A DNA stretch of 64,000 bases, taken from NCBI GenBank assembly GCA_021324915.1, contig JAJPIC010000011.1, positions 124,001 to 188,000 on the forward strand, given 5' to 3'. The position numbers were made by a program, and so were the translations under genes. This document shows, piece by piece, positions 55,866-64,000 of this stretch. The notes under the pieces are model-generated. The model searched no databases. It saw only the letters and a list, made by a program, of their open reading frames with translations, and was not told where the DNA came from. This DNA is from Beijerinckiaceae bacterium (GTDB lineage Bacteria > Pseudomonadota > Alphaproteobacteria > Rhizobiales > Beijerinckiaceae). How positions within the stretch are numbered: the first letter of the stretch is position 1; every line of letters begins with the position of its first letter.

Positions 55866-56377
55866 AGCCGCTTGCCGCCGTCGTGGCGATTGCCGAGAAC
55901 GGCGTGATCGGTCGCGACAATCGCCTGCCTTGGCATATTTCGAGCGATCTGAAACATTTCAAGGCACTGACGCTCGGCAAGCCGGTCATCATGGGGCGCA
56001 AGACGTTCGCCTCCCTCGGTCGCGTCCTGCCCGGCCGCGAGACGATCGTCGTCACGCGCGATCGCGCTTTCAGCCCGCCCGCCGGCGTCTTCGTCGTAAC
56101 AGATCCGCAAGCCGCGCTTGAGCTTGGCCAAAGACGGGCGGAAGCACTCGGTGCCGCGGAGATCATCCTCGCGGGCGGGGCTGAAATTTTCCGCGCCTTG
56201 CTTGATCGCGTCGATCGGCTTTACGTGACCTATGTCGCGCTTTCCCCGCCGGGCGATGCCTTTTTTCCGCCTCTCGATTGGTCGAAGTGGGAGGAAATCC
56301 GCCGCGAGCCGCATGCGCCCGGCAAAGGTGACGATGCGGCGTTCGTTTTTGCCGATTATGTGCGCCGGCACGCCTAG
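55862..56377 (+). CDS. folA: dihydrofolate reductase FolA (171 aa)
   Basis: FolA reduces dihydrofolate to tetrahydrofolate with NADPH. VVAIAENGVIGRDNRLPWHISSDLKHFKALTLGKPVIMGRKTFASLGRVLPGRETIVVTRD is the classic N-terminal half, and IILAGGAEIFRALLDRVDRLYVTYV holds the NADPH loop. The catalytic acid is the Asp in SSDLKHF. It overlaps the GNAT gene by four bases and lies downstream of thyA with two unrelated genes in between. Confidence 0.96.
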   Translation: MKPLAAVVAIAENGVIGRDNRLPWHISSDLKHFKALTLGKPVIMGRKTFASLGRVLPGRETIVVTRDRAFSPPAGVFVVTDPQAALELGQRRAEALGAAEIILAGGAEIFRALLDRVDRLYVTYVALSPPGDAFFPPLDWSKWEEIRREPHAPGKGDDAAFVFADYVRRHA

Positions 56378-56454
56378 CGGAAAGCTTGGCTTCCTTAGGA
56401 ATGCAATTGGTTCTATGAGGACGCTGGCGGGGCGCGCCGGTTCAGGATCGATGA

Positions 56455-57561
56455 ATGCCTTGGAATAGCGACGGCAAAAACGGCGGGTCCTGGAAACCCG
56501 GTCCCGGGCCGTGGGGACAAATGCCCAATCCGCCCGCCGATTTCGAAGAATGGCTGCGGGGCATTCAGTCGAAGCTCCGGCAATTTCTGCCGGGCGGCCT
56601 CGGCGGGCGCACGCTTCTCGCCGTCGCATTGCTCGGCGTGCTGCTCTGGCTCCTCTCGGGATTCTACATCATCGAGCCCAATGAAGTCGGGCTCAACATG
56701 ATCTTCGGCCGCTACACGGGCAAGACCTCGTCGGGCCTCAATTACAACCTGCCCTTTCCGATCGGTTCGGTGAAGAAACTGCAAGTCACCGATCGCAACG
56801 TGATCGACGTCGGCTTCGCTTACCGCCAGGACATGCGCAATCCAGACGAGCAGCCGGCCGAAGCCGACGTGCCGGAAGAAAGCCTGATGCTGACCGGCGA
56901 CCAGAATATCGCCGACGTCAAATTCGTGGTCATCTGGCAGATCGATCCGGTCCATCCGGAAGACTATGCCTTCAATATCGCCAATCCGCCGGAGACGGTG
57001 AAAGCGGTCGCCGAGAGCGCCATGCGCGAGGTCATCGGCCATAGCCTCATCCAGAAGATCCTGACAGCCGAGCGCAAAGTGATCGAGCCGGAAGTCCAGG
57101 CGCTCATGCAGAAGATCCTCGATAGCTATCACGCCGGCGTTCTCGTCCTGCAGGTTCAATTGCAATCGGTCGAGCCCCCCGAGCAAGTGATCGAGGCCTT
57201 TCGCGACGTGACGGCGGCCCAGCAGGATCGCGACCGCATGCGAAACGAGGCCGAGGCTTACGCCAATAATGTCGTGCCTGTGGCGCGGGGCCAGGCTGCC
57301 GCCATTTTGCAGCAGGCGGAAGCCTATCGCCTGCAGACCGTCGCCGAGGCGACGGGGCAGGCCTCGCGCTTCGACCAGATCTATGCGCAATATAAAAATG
57401 CCCCCGCAGTAACGCGCGAGCGCATCTATCTCGAGACGATGGAAAAGGTTTTCGGGGGCGCCGACAAGGTCATCGTCGATGGCGCAGGCGCCCAAGGCGT
57501 TCTGCCCTATCTGCCGCTTCCCGAACTCAACGCGAAGCCCTCCGAGGGAGACCAGAAGTGA
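56455..57561 (+). CDS. hflK: FtsH protease modulator HflK (368 aa)
   Basis: HflK forms with HflC a large periplasmic cage around FtsH. A Gly/Pro-rich cytoplasmic leader (PWNSDGKNGGSWKPGPGPWGQMPNPP) precedes one membrane helix (TLLAVALLGVLLWLLSGFYII). The SPFH/Band-7 domain follows: EPNEVGLNMIFGRYTGKTSSGLNYNLPFPIG and ESAMREVIGHSLIQKILTAER. A long helix is near EAYANNVVPVARGQAAAILQQAEAYR. AGGA lies eight bases before the ATG. The next gene, hflC, begins inside its stop codon. Confidence 0.96.
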   Translation: MPWNSDGKNGGSWKPGPGPWGQMPNPPADFEEWLRGIQSKLRQFLPGGLGGRTLLAVALLGVLLWLLSGFYIIEPNEVGLNMIFGRYTGKTSSGLNYNLPFPIGSVKKLQVTDRNVIDVGFAYRQDMRNPDEQPAEADVPEESLMLTGDQNIADVKFVVIWQIDPVHPEDYAFNIANPPETVKAVAESAMREVIGHSLIQKILTAERKVIEPEVQALMQKILDSYHAGVLVLQVQLQSVEPPEQVIEAFRDVTAAQQDRDRMRNEAEAYANNVVPVARGQAAAILQQAEAYRLQTVAEATGQASRFDQIYAQYKNAPAVTRERIYLETMEKVFGGADKVIVDGAGAQGVLPYLPLPELNAKPSEGDQK

Positions 57562-58478
57562 GGAGCGCGGGCGTCATAGGCGCAATCGTCGTCGGGCTTC
57601 TCCTCGTTATTGTCGCGGAGTCGGGCTTTACGGTGGCGCAGACAGAACAGGCGCTGGTCCTGCGTTTCGGGGCGCCCGTTGCGGGGCGCGGGCTCGTGAC
57701 CGAACCGGGACTTCATTTGAAGATCCCTTTCGTCGAGAACGTCGTCTTGATCGACAAGCTCATCCTGGGCGTCGAGACTCCGACGCAGGAAGTGCTGGCC
57801 TCCGATAATACGCGCGTCGAGGTCGACGCCTTTTTGCGCTATCGGATCGTCGATCCGCTGAAATTCTACCAGTCGGTCGGAACCATCGATCGCGCCGAAG
57901 CTCAGCTCGGCTTCATCTTGAATTCGGCGGTCCGCCGCGTGCTCGGGGATGCCGATCTCACCGAGATCGTCAGCGGCGAACGCGAAGCCCTCATGGGACG
58001 CATCCGCGATCAGGTCAATCAGGAGGCCGCCAAGCTCGGCGTTGCCGCAATCGACGTGCGCATAAGGCGCGCAGACCTGCCAGAACAGATTTCGGAAAAG
58101 GTCTATAGCCGGATGCAGAGCGAATGGGCGCGCGAGGCGGCGCTCTATCGCGCCCAGGGCAGCGAGGAAGCGCAGGAAATCCGGGCGAAGGCCGATCGCG
58201 ACGCAACGGTTCTGCGCGCCGACGCGCAGCGCCAGGCCGACCAGATCCGCGGCGCCGGCGATGCCGAGCGCAACCGGATCTTTGCCGCGGCTTATGGCAA
58301 GGATCCGGATTTCTTCGCCTTCTATCGCTCGATGCAGGCTTATGAAAACGGATTGAAGCCCGCCGGCACGCGCTTCGTGCTCACCCCCAAATCGGCCTTC
58401 TTCCGCTTTTTCGCGGCGCCTTCGAGCCCCGAGACGCCGGCGCAGCAGACTTCCGGCACGCCCTCTGCATCGCGCTGA
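57558..58478 (+). CDS. hflC: FtsH protease modulator HflC (306 aa)
   Basis: HflC is the partner of HflK. An N-terminal helix (GAIVVGLLLVIVAESGFTV) is followed by the SPFH domain: VAQTEQALVLRFGAPVAGRGLVTEPGLHLKIPFVENVVLIDKLIL, VDAFLRYRIVDPLKFYQSVGT and KLGVAAIDVRIRRADLPEQISEKVYSRMQSEW. The helical tail ends in a Pro-rich segment. The start is GTG at 57558 in a GTGA overlap with hflK. Confidence 0.95.
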   Translation: MRSAGVIGAIVVGLLLVIVAESGFTVAQTEQALVLRFGAPVAGRGLVTEPGLHLKIPFVENVVLIDKLILGVETPTQEVLASDNTRVEVDAFLRYRIVDPLKFYQSVGTIDRAEAQLGFILNSAVRRVLGDADLTEIVSGEREALMGRIRDQVNQEAAKLGVAAIDVRIRRADLPEQISEKVYSRMQSEWAREAALYRAQGSEEAQEIRAKADRDATVLRADAQRQADQIRGAGDAERNRIFAAAYGKDPDFFAFYRSMQAYENGLKPAGTRFVLTPKSAFFRFFAAPSSPETPAQQTSGTPSASR

Positions 58479-58496
58479 GCGAACTCGGAGATCAAG

Positions 58497-58982
58497 ATGC
58501 GCAGATCCGACCTCACCGAAAAAATTTTGGACATGAAGCGCGAGCGCGGATGGTCTTGGGCCTTCGTCACTGGCGAGATCGGCGGCATGTCGCCCTTGCT
58601 CATCGTCGGCGCTCTGCTCGGTCAGATGAAGCTCACGCGCCCGCAGGCCGAGAAAGCCGCCGAGCTCTTCGGATTGAGCGAAGCAGAAAAGCGTCTGCTC
58701 AACGAAGTGCCGATGCGCGGCACGCCGATGCCGCCCGCCGATCCTCTGATCTATCGCTTCTACGAGCTCGTGATGGTCAACGGACCGGCATTGAAAGCGC
58801 TGATCGAAGAGGAATTCGGCGACGGCATCATGTCGGCCATCGATCTGGAGCTCGCCATGGAGAGACAGCCCGATCCCCGCGGCGACAGGGTCAAGCTGAC
58901 GATCTCCGGGAAATTCCTCCCGTATAAATATTATGGGTCGAGCGGCAATGTTCCGGCCTATGGCTACCGGGAAGAGGATTAG
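58497..58982 (+). CDS. cynS: cyanate hydratase (cyanase) CynS (161 aa)
   Basis: Cyanase decomposes cyanate with bicarbonate to ammonia and carbon dioxide, a detoxification or nitrogen-gain step. An N-terminal helical domain (RRSDLTEKILDMKRERGWSWAFV) is followed by the catalytic part PADPLIYRFYELVMVNGPALKALIEEEFGDGIMSAIDLELAME. Arg87, Glu90 and Ser113 match E. coli R96, E99 and S122 with a constant offset of nine. The end KLTISGKFLPYKYYG is also conserved. It lies 18 bases after hflC and before degP, an unusual place; no cyn transporter or CynR regulator is near. Confidence 0.95.
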   Translation: MRRSDLTEKILDMKRERGWSWAFVTGEIGGMSPLLIVGALLGQMKLTRPQAEKAAELFGLSEAEKRLLNEVPMRGTPMPPADPLIYRFYELVMVNGPALKALIEEEFGDGIMSAIDLELAMERQPDPRGDRVKLTISGKFLPYKYYGSSGNVPAYGYREED

Positions 58983-59152
58983 TGCCGCGATTTTGAACCG
59001 TTGGACTTGGCAGTTGCCTCGGCAATCCCGTGGCAAATCTGGCGCAAAGGCAGGCGATGGGATAATTTCGTCCGACTGCGCCGGGCGCTGCCGCCCCCAA
59101 AACGCCAGACCGGCTCCATTAATCCGGCGAGGAAGCGTGCAGGAGACAATTC

Positions 59153-60700
59153 ATGATTTTTTCGTTCATGTCCCATCCGGCGTATAGGCCCTCGGTTCGC
59201 TCGGGACGCGCAGTTCTGTCGGGATTTGCGATCGCGCTCACCGCCTTCTTCCTCAGCGGCATCGGGCTTGACCGCGCGGCTGCCGGCCATGCGCCCGATT
59301 CCTTCGCCGATCTCGCGGCGCAAGTGAGCGATGCGGTCGTCAATATTTCCGCGACGCAGACCTTCGAAGATAAAAGCGCGACCGGCGAGCCGGAGCTCGA
59401 GCCCGGCACGCCTTTCGACGATCTCTTCAATGATTTCTTCCGCCATCACCAGCAAGGCAAAAGCGAGAACGGCGGGGGCGACGACCAGGCGATGCATCCG
59501 CACGAGCGCCGGTCCAATTCGCTCGGCTCCGGCTTCGTGATCGATCCTTCCGGCATCATCGTCACCAACAATCATGTCATTGCCGATTCCGACGAAGTCA
59601 CGGTCATTTTCACCGATGGGACGAAGCTGCGCGCCAAGGTTCTCGGCAAGGATACGAAGGTCGACGTCGCGGTTTTGAAGGTCAAGACGGACAAGCCGCT
59701 CAAAGCGGTGAAGTTCGGCGACAGCGACAAGATGCGGGTCGGCGATTGGGTGATCGCCGTCGGCAATCCGTTCGGGCTCGGTGGAAGCGTGACCGCCGGC
59801 ATTGTCTCGGCGCGCAACCGCGACATCGATTCCGGCCCCTACGACAATTACATTCAGACCGACGCCGCCATTAACAAAGGCAATTCCGGCGGGCCGCTGT
59901 TCGACATGGACGGCGAGGTCATCGGCATCAATACGGCGATCCTTTCGCCGACCGGCGGTTCGATCGGCATCGGTTTCGCTACCCCCTCCAACACGGTCGT
60001 CCCGATCATCGATCAATTGCGCGAATATGGCGAGACGCGGCGCGGCTGGCTCGGCGTGCGCATCCAGCCGATTGACGATTCGCTCGCCGAAAGCCTCGAT
60101 CTCGGCACCGTGCACGGCGCGCTGGTCGCCGGAACGGATGCAAACGGCCCCGCCGCCGCCGTCGGCATCGAGACAGGCGACGTGATCGTCAAGTTCAACG
60201 GCGAGGACATCGGGGCATCGCGCGACTTGCCGAAACTCGTCGCTTCGACCGCGGTCGGCAAAAAGGTCGATGTGGTCATCATGCGCAAGGGCCAGCTCTT
60301 GACCAAAACGGTTACGCTCGGCCGGCTCGAAGACAATGAAAAACAGGCTTCGCTCGAAACGGGCACGCCGCCTCAACCGAGCGCTCCCAAGACGATCATC
60401 GAAAAGACGCTGGGCATGGCCTTTGCGAGCCTCGACGATGCATCGCGACAGAAGTTTTCGATCAAGGAGAGCGTCACGTCGGGCGTCGTCGTCGCCGGCG
60501 TCGATTCCGATTCTCCGGCGGCCGAAAAGAATATTCAGCCGGGCGAAGTTATCCTCGAAATCAATCAGGAGCCCGTTTCCGATCCCGCCGACGTCGCCAA
60601 GAAAATGAAGGCCCTGAGACAGGCCGGTAAGAAATTGGCGCTGCTCCTCGTCGCGAGCCCTTCGGGCGAGGAACGTTTCGTGGCGCTCGCCGTCCCATAG
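59153..60700 (+). CDS. degP: periplasmic serine protease DegP/HtrA (515 aa)
   Basis: DegP degrades or holds misfolded periplasmic proteins. A signal sequence with an extended N-region (residues about 1-45, FAIALTAFFLSGIGLDRAAAG) precedes the protease domain: SLGSGFVIDPSGIIVTNNHVIAD with H141, KDTKVDVAVLKV with D171 and AAINKGNSGGPLFDMDGEVIGINT with S245. PDZ1 starts at RRGWLGVRIQPIDDSLAESL and PDZ2 near SDSPAAEKNIQPGEVILEI. GGAG lies eight bases before the ATG. Proximity to hflKC fits the envelope quality-control neighbourhood of alphaproteobacteria. Confidence 0.95.
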   Translation: MIFSFMSHPAYRPSVRSGRAVLSGFAIALTAFFLSGIGLDRAAAGHAPDSFADLAAQVSDAVVNISATQTFEDKSATGEPELEPGTPFDDLFNDFFRHHQQGKSENGGGDDQAMHPHERRSNSLGSGFVIDPSGIIVTNNHVIADSDEVTVIFTDGTKLRAKVLGKDTKVDVAVLKVKTDKPLKAVKFGDSDKMRVGDWVIAVGNPFGLGGSVTAGIVSARNRDIDSGPYDNYIQTDAAINKGNSGGPLFDMDGEVIGINTAILSPTGGSIGIGFATPSNTVVPIIDQLREYGETRRGWLGVRIQPIDDSLAESLDLGTVHGALVAGTDANGPAAAVGIETGDVIVKFNGEDIGASRDLPKLVASTAVGKKVDVVIMRKGQLLTKTVTLGRLEDNEKQASLETGTPPQPSAPKTIIEKTLGMAFASLDDASRQKFSIKESVTSGVVVAGVDSDSPAAEKNIQPGEVILEINQEPVSDPADVAKKMKALRQAGKKLALLLVASPSGEERFVALAVP

Positions 60701-60777
60701 CCCAAGCCGGCGGCTCGGACCGTAAACCATCCCGGAAACCAGGGCGCCGCCTGTCCAATCGGGCCGCCCTTCCTCTG

Positions 60778-60807
60778 CTTGACAGCTTGAGAGCTGCCGC
60801 CTATGTC
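60778..60807 (+). promoter_or_regulatory. groESL promoter (sigma-70 and heat-shock-like)
   Basis: CTTGACA (60778-60784) and CCTATGTC (60800-60807) are separated by 17 bases between TTGACA and TATGTC. The same bases fit the alphaproteobacterial sigma-32 pattern CTTG...CYTATNT. It lies directly before the CIRCE element. Confidence 0.75.
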
Positions 60808-60817
60808 CAAAGCGCTC

Positions 60818-60844
60818 TTAGCACTCTTCAAGACTGAGTGCTAA
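60818..60844 (+). promoter_or_regulatory. CIRCE operator (HrcA binding site)
   Basis: TTAGCACTC (60818-60826), nine bases, GAGTGCTAA (60836-60844) is an exact match to the CIRCE consensus. It sits just downstream of the groESL promoter, so HrcA should repress the operon until heat stress. Confidence 0.97.
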
Positions 60845-60905
60845 CACCAGGCCAATTCCGCGGGGCACGCCCGTGCCATCGCGCAGCGTTCAAGGAAACA
60901 TCCAA

Positions 60906-61193
60906 ATGAATTTCCGACCCCTGCATGACCGCGTGGTCGTCAAGCGCCTCGAAGGCGAGGAAAAGACGAAGGGCGGGATCATCATTCCCGATACGGCGAA
61001 AGAGAAGCCGCAGGAGGGCGAGATCGTCGCCGTCGGCCCCGGAGCGCGCGACGAGACCGGTAAGCTCGTCCCTCTCGACGTGAAAAAGGGCGATCGAGTC
61101 CTGTTCGGCAAATGGTCGGGCACGGAGGTCAAGATCGACGGCCATGATCTCCTGATCATGAAGGAGAGCGACATCCTCGGCGTCGTCGGCTGA
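60906..61193 (+). CDS. groES: co-chaperonin GroES (95 aa)
   Basis: GroES is the heptameric lid of the chaperonin. From ATG at 60906: [45 protein letters not shown]. The mobile loop ([17 protein letters not shown]) and [32 protein letters not shown] follow. AAGGA lies about ten bases before the ATG; an in-frame ATG 33 bases earlier was rejected as not conserved. A CIRCE operator precedes it, and groEL follows after 40 bases. Confidence 0.98.
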   Translation: MNFRPLHDRVVVKRLEGEEKTKGGIIIPDTAKEKPQEGEIVAVGPGARDETGKLVPLDVKKGDRVLFGKWSGTEVKIDGHDLLIMKESDILGVVG

Positions 61194-61233
61194 GCCCCTA
61201 TCGCACGATCCCCCAATCCAGGAGTTTCATAAA

Positions 61234-62880
<1,647 letters not shown>

Positions 62881-62903
62881 CGCAAGCTTGAGATTATGCC
62901 ACG

Positions 62904-62934
62904 ATAAAGCCCCGGTTCGCCGGGGCTTTATTTA
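62904..62934 (+). terminator. intrinsic terminator of groESL
   Basis: ATAAAGCCCCGG (62904-62915), loop TTCG, CCGGGGCTTTAT (62920-62931) is a perfect 12-bp stem with TTTATT following. It is a textbook intrinsic terminator 24 bases after the groEL stop. Confidence 0.95.
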
Positions 62935-63080
62935 TTCAATAGCGACTTGCGCCCGAAGCCAGATTTTACGATTGTGGCCGAGCTTCGCGCGCCTGAGGAC
63001 TTGGCCGGAACGCTATCCGGCAATTCTTCTCAGCAGGAAGCGCCGGATCTCCCGGCTCCGGGCGTCGAGGAGAAAATCAC

Positions 63081-63428
63081 GTGCGTCAATCGCTGCCGAA
63101 TGAAACGGACAGAAAGACAACGACGCGGGCTGATCTCCTGAACGCCGTCTATGAGTCCTGCAAGGGACTCTCCCGCGCTCAGGCGCGCGACATATTCGAA
63201 ATGGCGCTGGAAGAGATTTCGGAAGCCTTGGTCCGCGGAGAACCGGTGAAGCTTCGCTCTTTCGGCCTTTTCACGGTCCGCTCGAAGCGGGAGCGGATCG
63301 GCCGCAATCCGCGCACCGGAATAGAAGTGCCGATCAAGCCACGTCGTGTGCTGACCTTTCGGCCCTCGCCGGTGCTCATCGCTTCGATCAACGCCGCGCA
63401 TCCGCCGCAGCGCGATCTTGAAGCCTAG
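63081..63428 (+). CDS. ihfA: integration host factor alpha-like DNA-bending protein (115 aa)
   Basis: This is an HU/IHF-family DNA-bending protein. [73 protein letters not shown] includes the conserved beta-arm GRNPRTG, and [17 protein letters not shown] closes the fold. The phrase [24 protein letters not shown] matches IHF alpha better than HU. GTG at 63081 has GAGGAG eight bases upstream. The N-terminus is about ten residues longer than in E. coli IhfA. It stands alone after the groESL terminator. Confidence 0.85.
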   Translation: MRQSLPNETDRKTTTRADLLNAVYESCKGLSRAQARDIFEMALEEISEALVRGEPVKLRSFGLFTVRSKRERIGRNPRTGIEVPIKPRRVLTFRPSPVLIASINAAHPPQRDLEA

Positions 63429-63700
63429 CCTTTAATGCGGCGCATTTTTCGTTTGCATAAGGCCGGCGCGGCACTTTCGCTCGCTTCGCCCGCCCATTCT
63501 TGACACGAGCTAAAACAATGACTTAGTGCGCCAACATCCGTGCCGGCCCGGAACATGCACGCCGAGCCTCATCGCGGATGTCGGGCGGAAGCTTTTGGCA
63601 GGTTAGGCGTTTCGATTCTGAGTCTTGGCCAGCAGAACATTCGCGCCGAAGCGTTGGCTTTGGCTTTCCGCAGTCGCAAGGTGCAACCACGTAGAGGCCC
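63429..63700. other. intergenic region before the ABC transporter gene
   Basis: These 272 bases show no gene. TTGACA at 63500-63505 could be a -35 for the transporter gene, but no good -10 is found 17 bases on. No hairpin terminator after ihfA is obvious. Confidence 0.35.
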
Positions 63701-64000
63701 ATGAAAATCCTCTCCCTCCTGATCGCGCTTTTCACCGCCGCCGTCGCCGTTCTCGCCGAGAGGACGGGGAACGCGACCCTCTGGTTCTTTACCTGCGTTT
63801 CGGCGATTTGCGCCTTCACGACTTTCCAGAGCCGCGGAGTCTCGAGCTATCTCAGGATTTTCGTAGCGGTCTTCGGCATCGAGCTCATCACCTTCGGACC
63901 TCTCGCGCTTCTGGCGGCCATGCGCCTTTGGCCCAAATCGCTCGCGAGCTACGAACTGCCGATTACCTTGCCGCTGACCGTCGCCATCTTCGGGATCCTC
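63701..64000 (+). CDS. SbmA/YddA-type ABC transporter, N-terminal part (cut by window edge)
   Basis: ATG at 63701, shortly after GAGG, opens a frame that runs off the right edge (100 codons). It reads MKILSLLIALFTAAVAVLAERTGNATLWFFTCVSAICAFTTFQSRGVSSYLRIFVAVFGIELITFG, then LLAAMRLWPKSL and LPLTVAIFGIL. Helices near 4-20, 30-42, 52-75 and 90-100 are hydrophobic. The sequence AERTGNATLWFF and the helix order resemble the extra N-terminal helices of SbmA/YddA-like fused permease-ATPase proteins in Hyphomicrobiales, some of which carry cobalamin or peptides. The ATPase domain is outside the window. Confidence 0.65.
   Translation, partial: MKILSLLIALFTAAVAVLAERTGNATLWFFTCVSAICAFTTFQSRGVSSYLRIFVAVFGIELITFGPLALLAAMRLWPKSLASYELPITLPLTVAIFGIL

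Noticed and set aside
58979..60730. 583-codon minus-strand frame opposite degP
   Set aside because: Antisense of degP; composition is a mirror of the protease and nothing is conserved.
63523..63819. 98-codon minus-strand frame near the right edge
   Set aside because: It overlaps the start of the plus-strand ABC transporter, which has clear membrane helices and family resemblance.

Overview
The window is about 64 kb of GC-rich chromosome from an alphaproteobacterium, most likely a Hyphomicrobiales member near Beijerinckiaceae or Methylocystaceae. The evidence is gcrA, a permuted two-piece tmRNA with tag ANDNYAPVAVAA, an alpha-type SspB, a TIGR02302/DUF4175 protein, a CIRCE-controlled groESL and typical Hyphomicrobiales extragenic palindromes. 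The exact genus is an inference. Almost everything is chromosomal housekeeping. I see no prophage, insertion sequence, CRISPR array, rRNA or tRNA.

Region 1 (1-17.9 kb) is an alpha-glucan and trehalose locus. A truncated trehalose glycosyltransferase (TreT type) points left. Seven genes point right in one tightly coupled operon: a double-barrel GlgE, a TreS-maltokinase fusion, GlgB, GlgX, TreZ, MalQ and TreY. Most junctions are 4-base ATGA/GTGA overlaps. Together they encode the TreS/Mak/GlgE/GlgB loop (trehalose to maltose to maltose-1-phosphate to branched glucan), the TreY/TreZ route from glucan back to trehalose, and debranching and disproportionation.

Region 2 (18-28 kb) holds two secreted proteins of unknown role, tlpA, and then argH-lptM-lysA, a DUF4175 protein, a small membrane protein and a PduO-type cobalamin adenosyltransferase. 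Region 3 (28-35 kb) is the phosphate regulon phoR-pstSCAB-phoU-phoB with a Pho box before pstS, followed by convergent gcrA. Region 4 (35.8-42.4 kb) has argD-argF-hslO, serB, a nickel/iron-type PadR regulator with a palindromic operator, miaA and a haloacid-dehalogenase-family gene.

Region 5 (42.5-47.4 kb) has an ArsR repressor coupled to a tandem AHSA1-domain protein, then ilvB-ilvN-ilvC. The ilv operon is preceded by a promoter, a 16-codon leader peptide containing Ile-Leu-Ile-Val and a strong terminator, which together read as an attenuator. Region 6 (47.5-52.6 kb) has a giant AsmA-like protein and, on the opposite strand, ssrA, sspB and a ribbon-helix-helix gene. The tmRNA gene thus lies directly upstream of the adaptor that recognises its tag.

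Region 7 (52.7-64 kb) has a CPBP protease, thyA, a catalase-like peroxidase, a GNAT enzyme, folA, hflK-hflC, a cyanase, degP, groES-groEL with CIRCE and a heat-shock-like promoter, ihfA, and the start of an SbmA/YddA-type ABC transporter cut by the right edge.

The items most worth a second look are the ssrA-sspB arrangement, the ilv leader attenuator, the GlgE with a dead duplicated barrel, the soluble PhoR, and several well-formed but unassigned operators.
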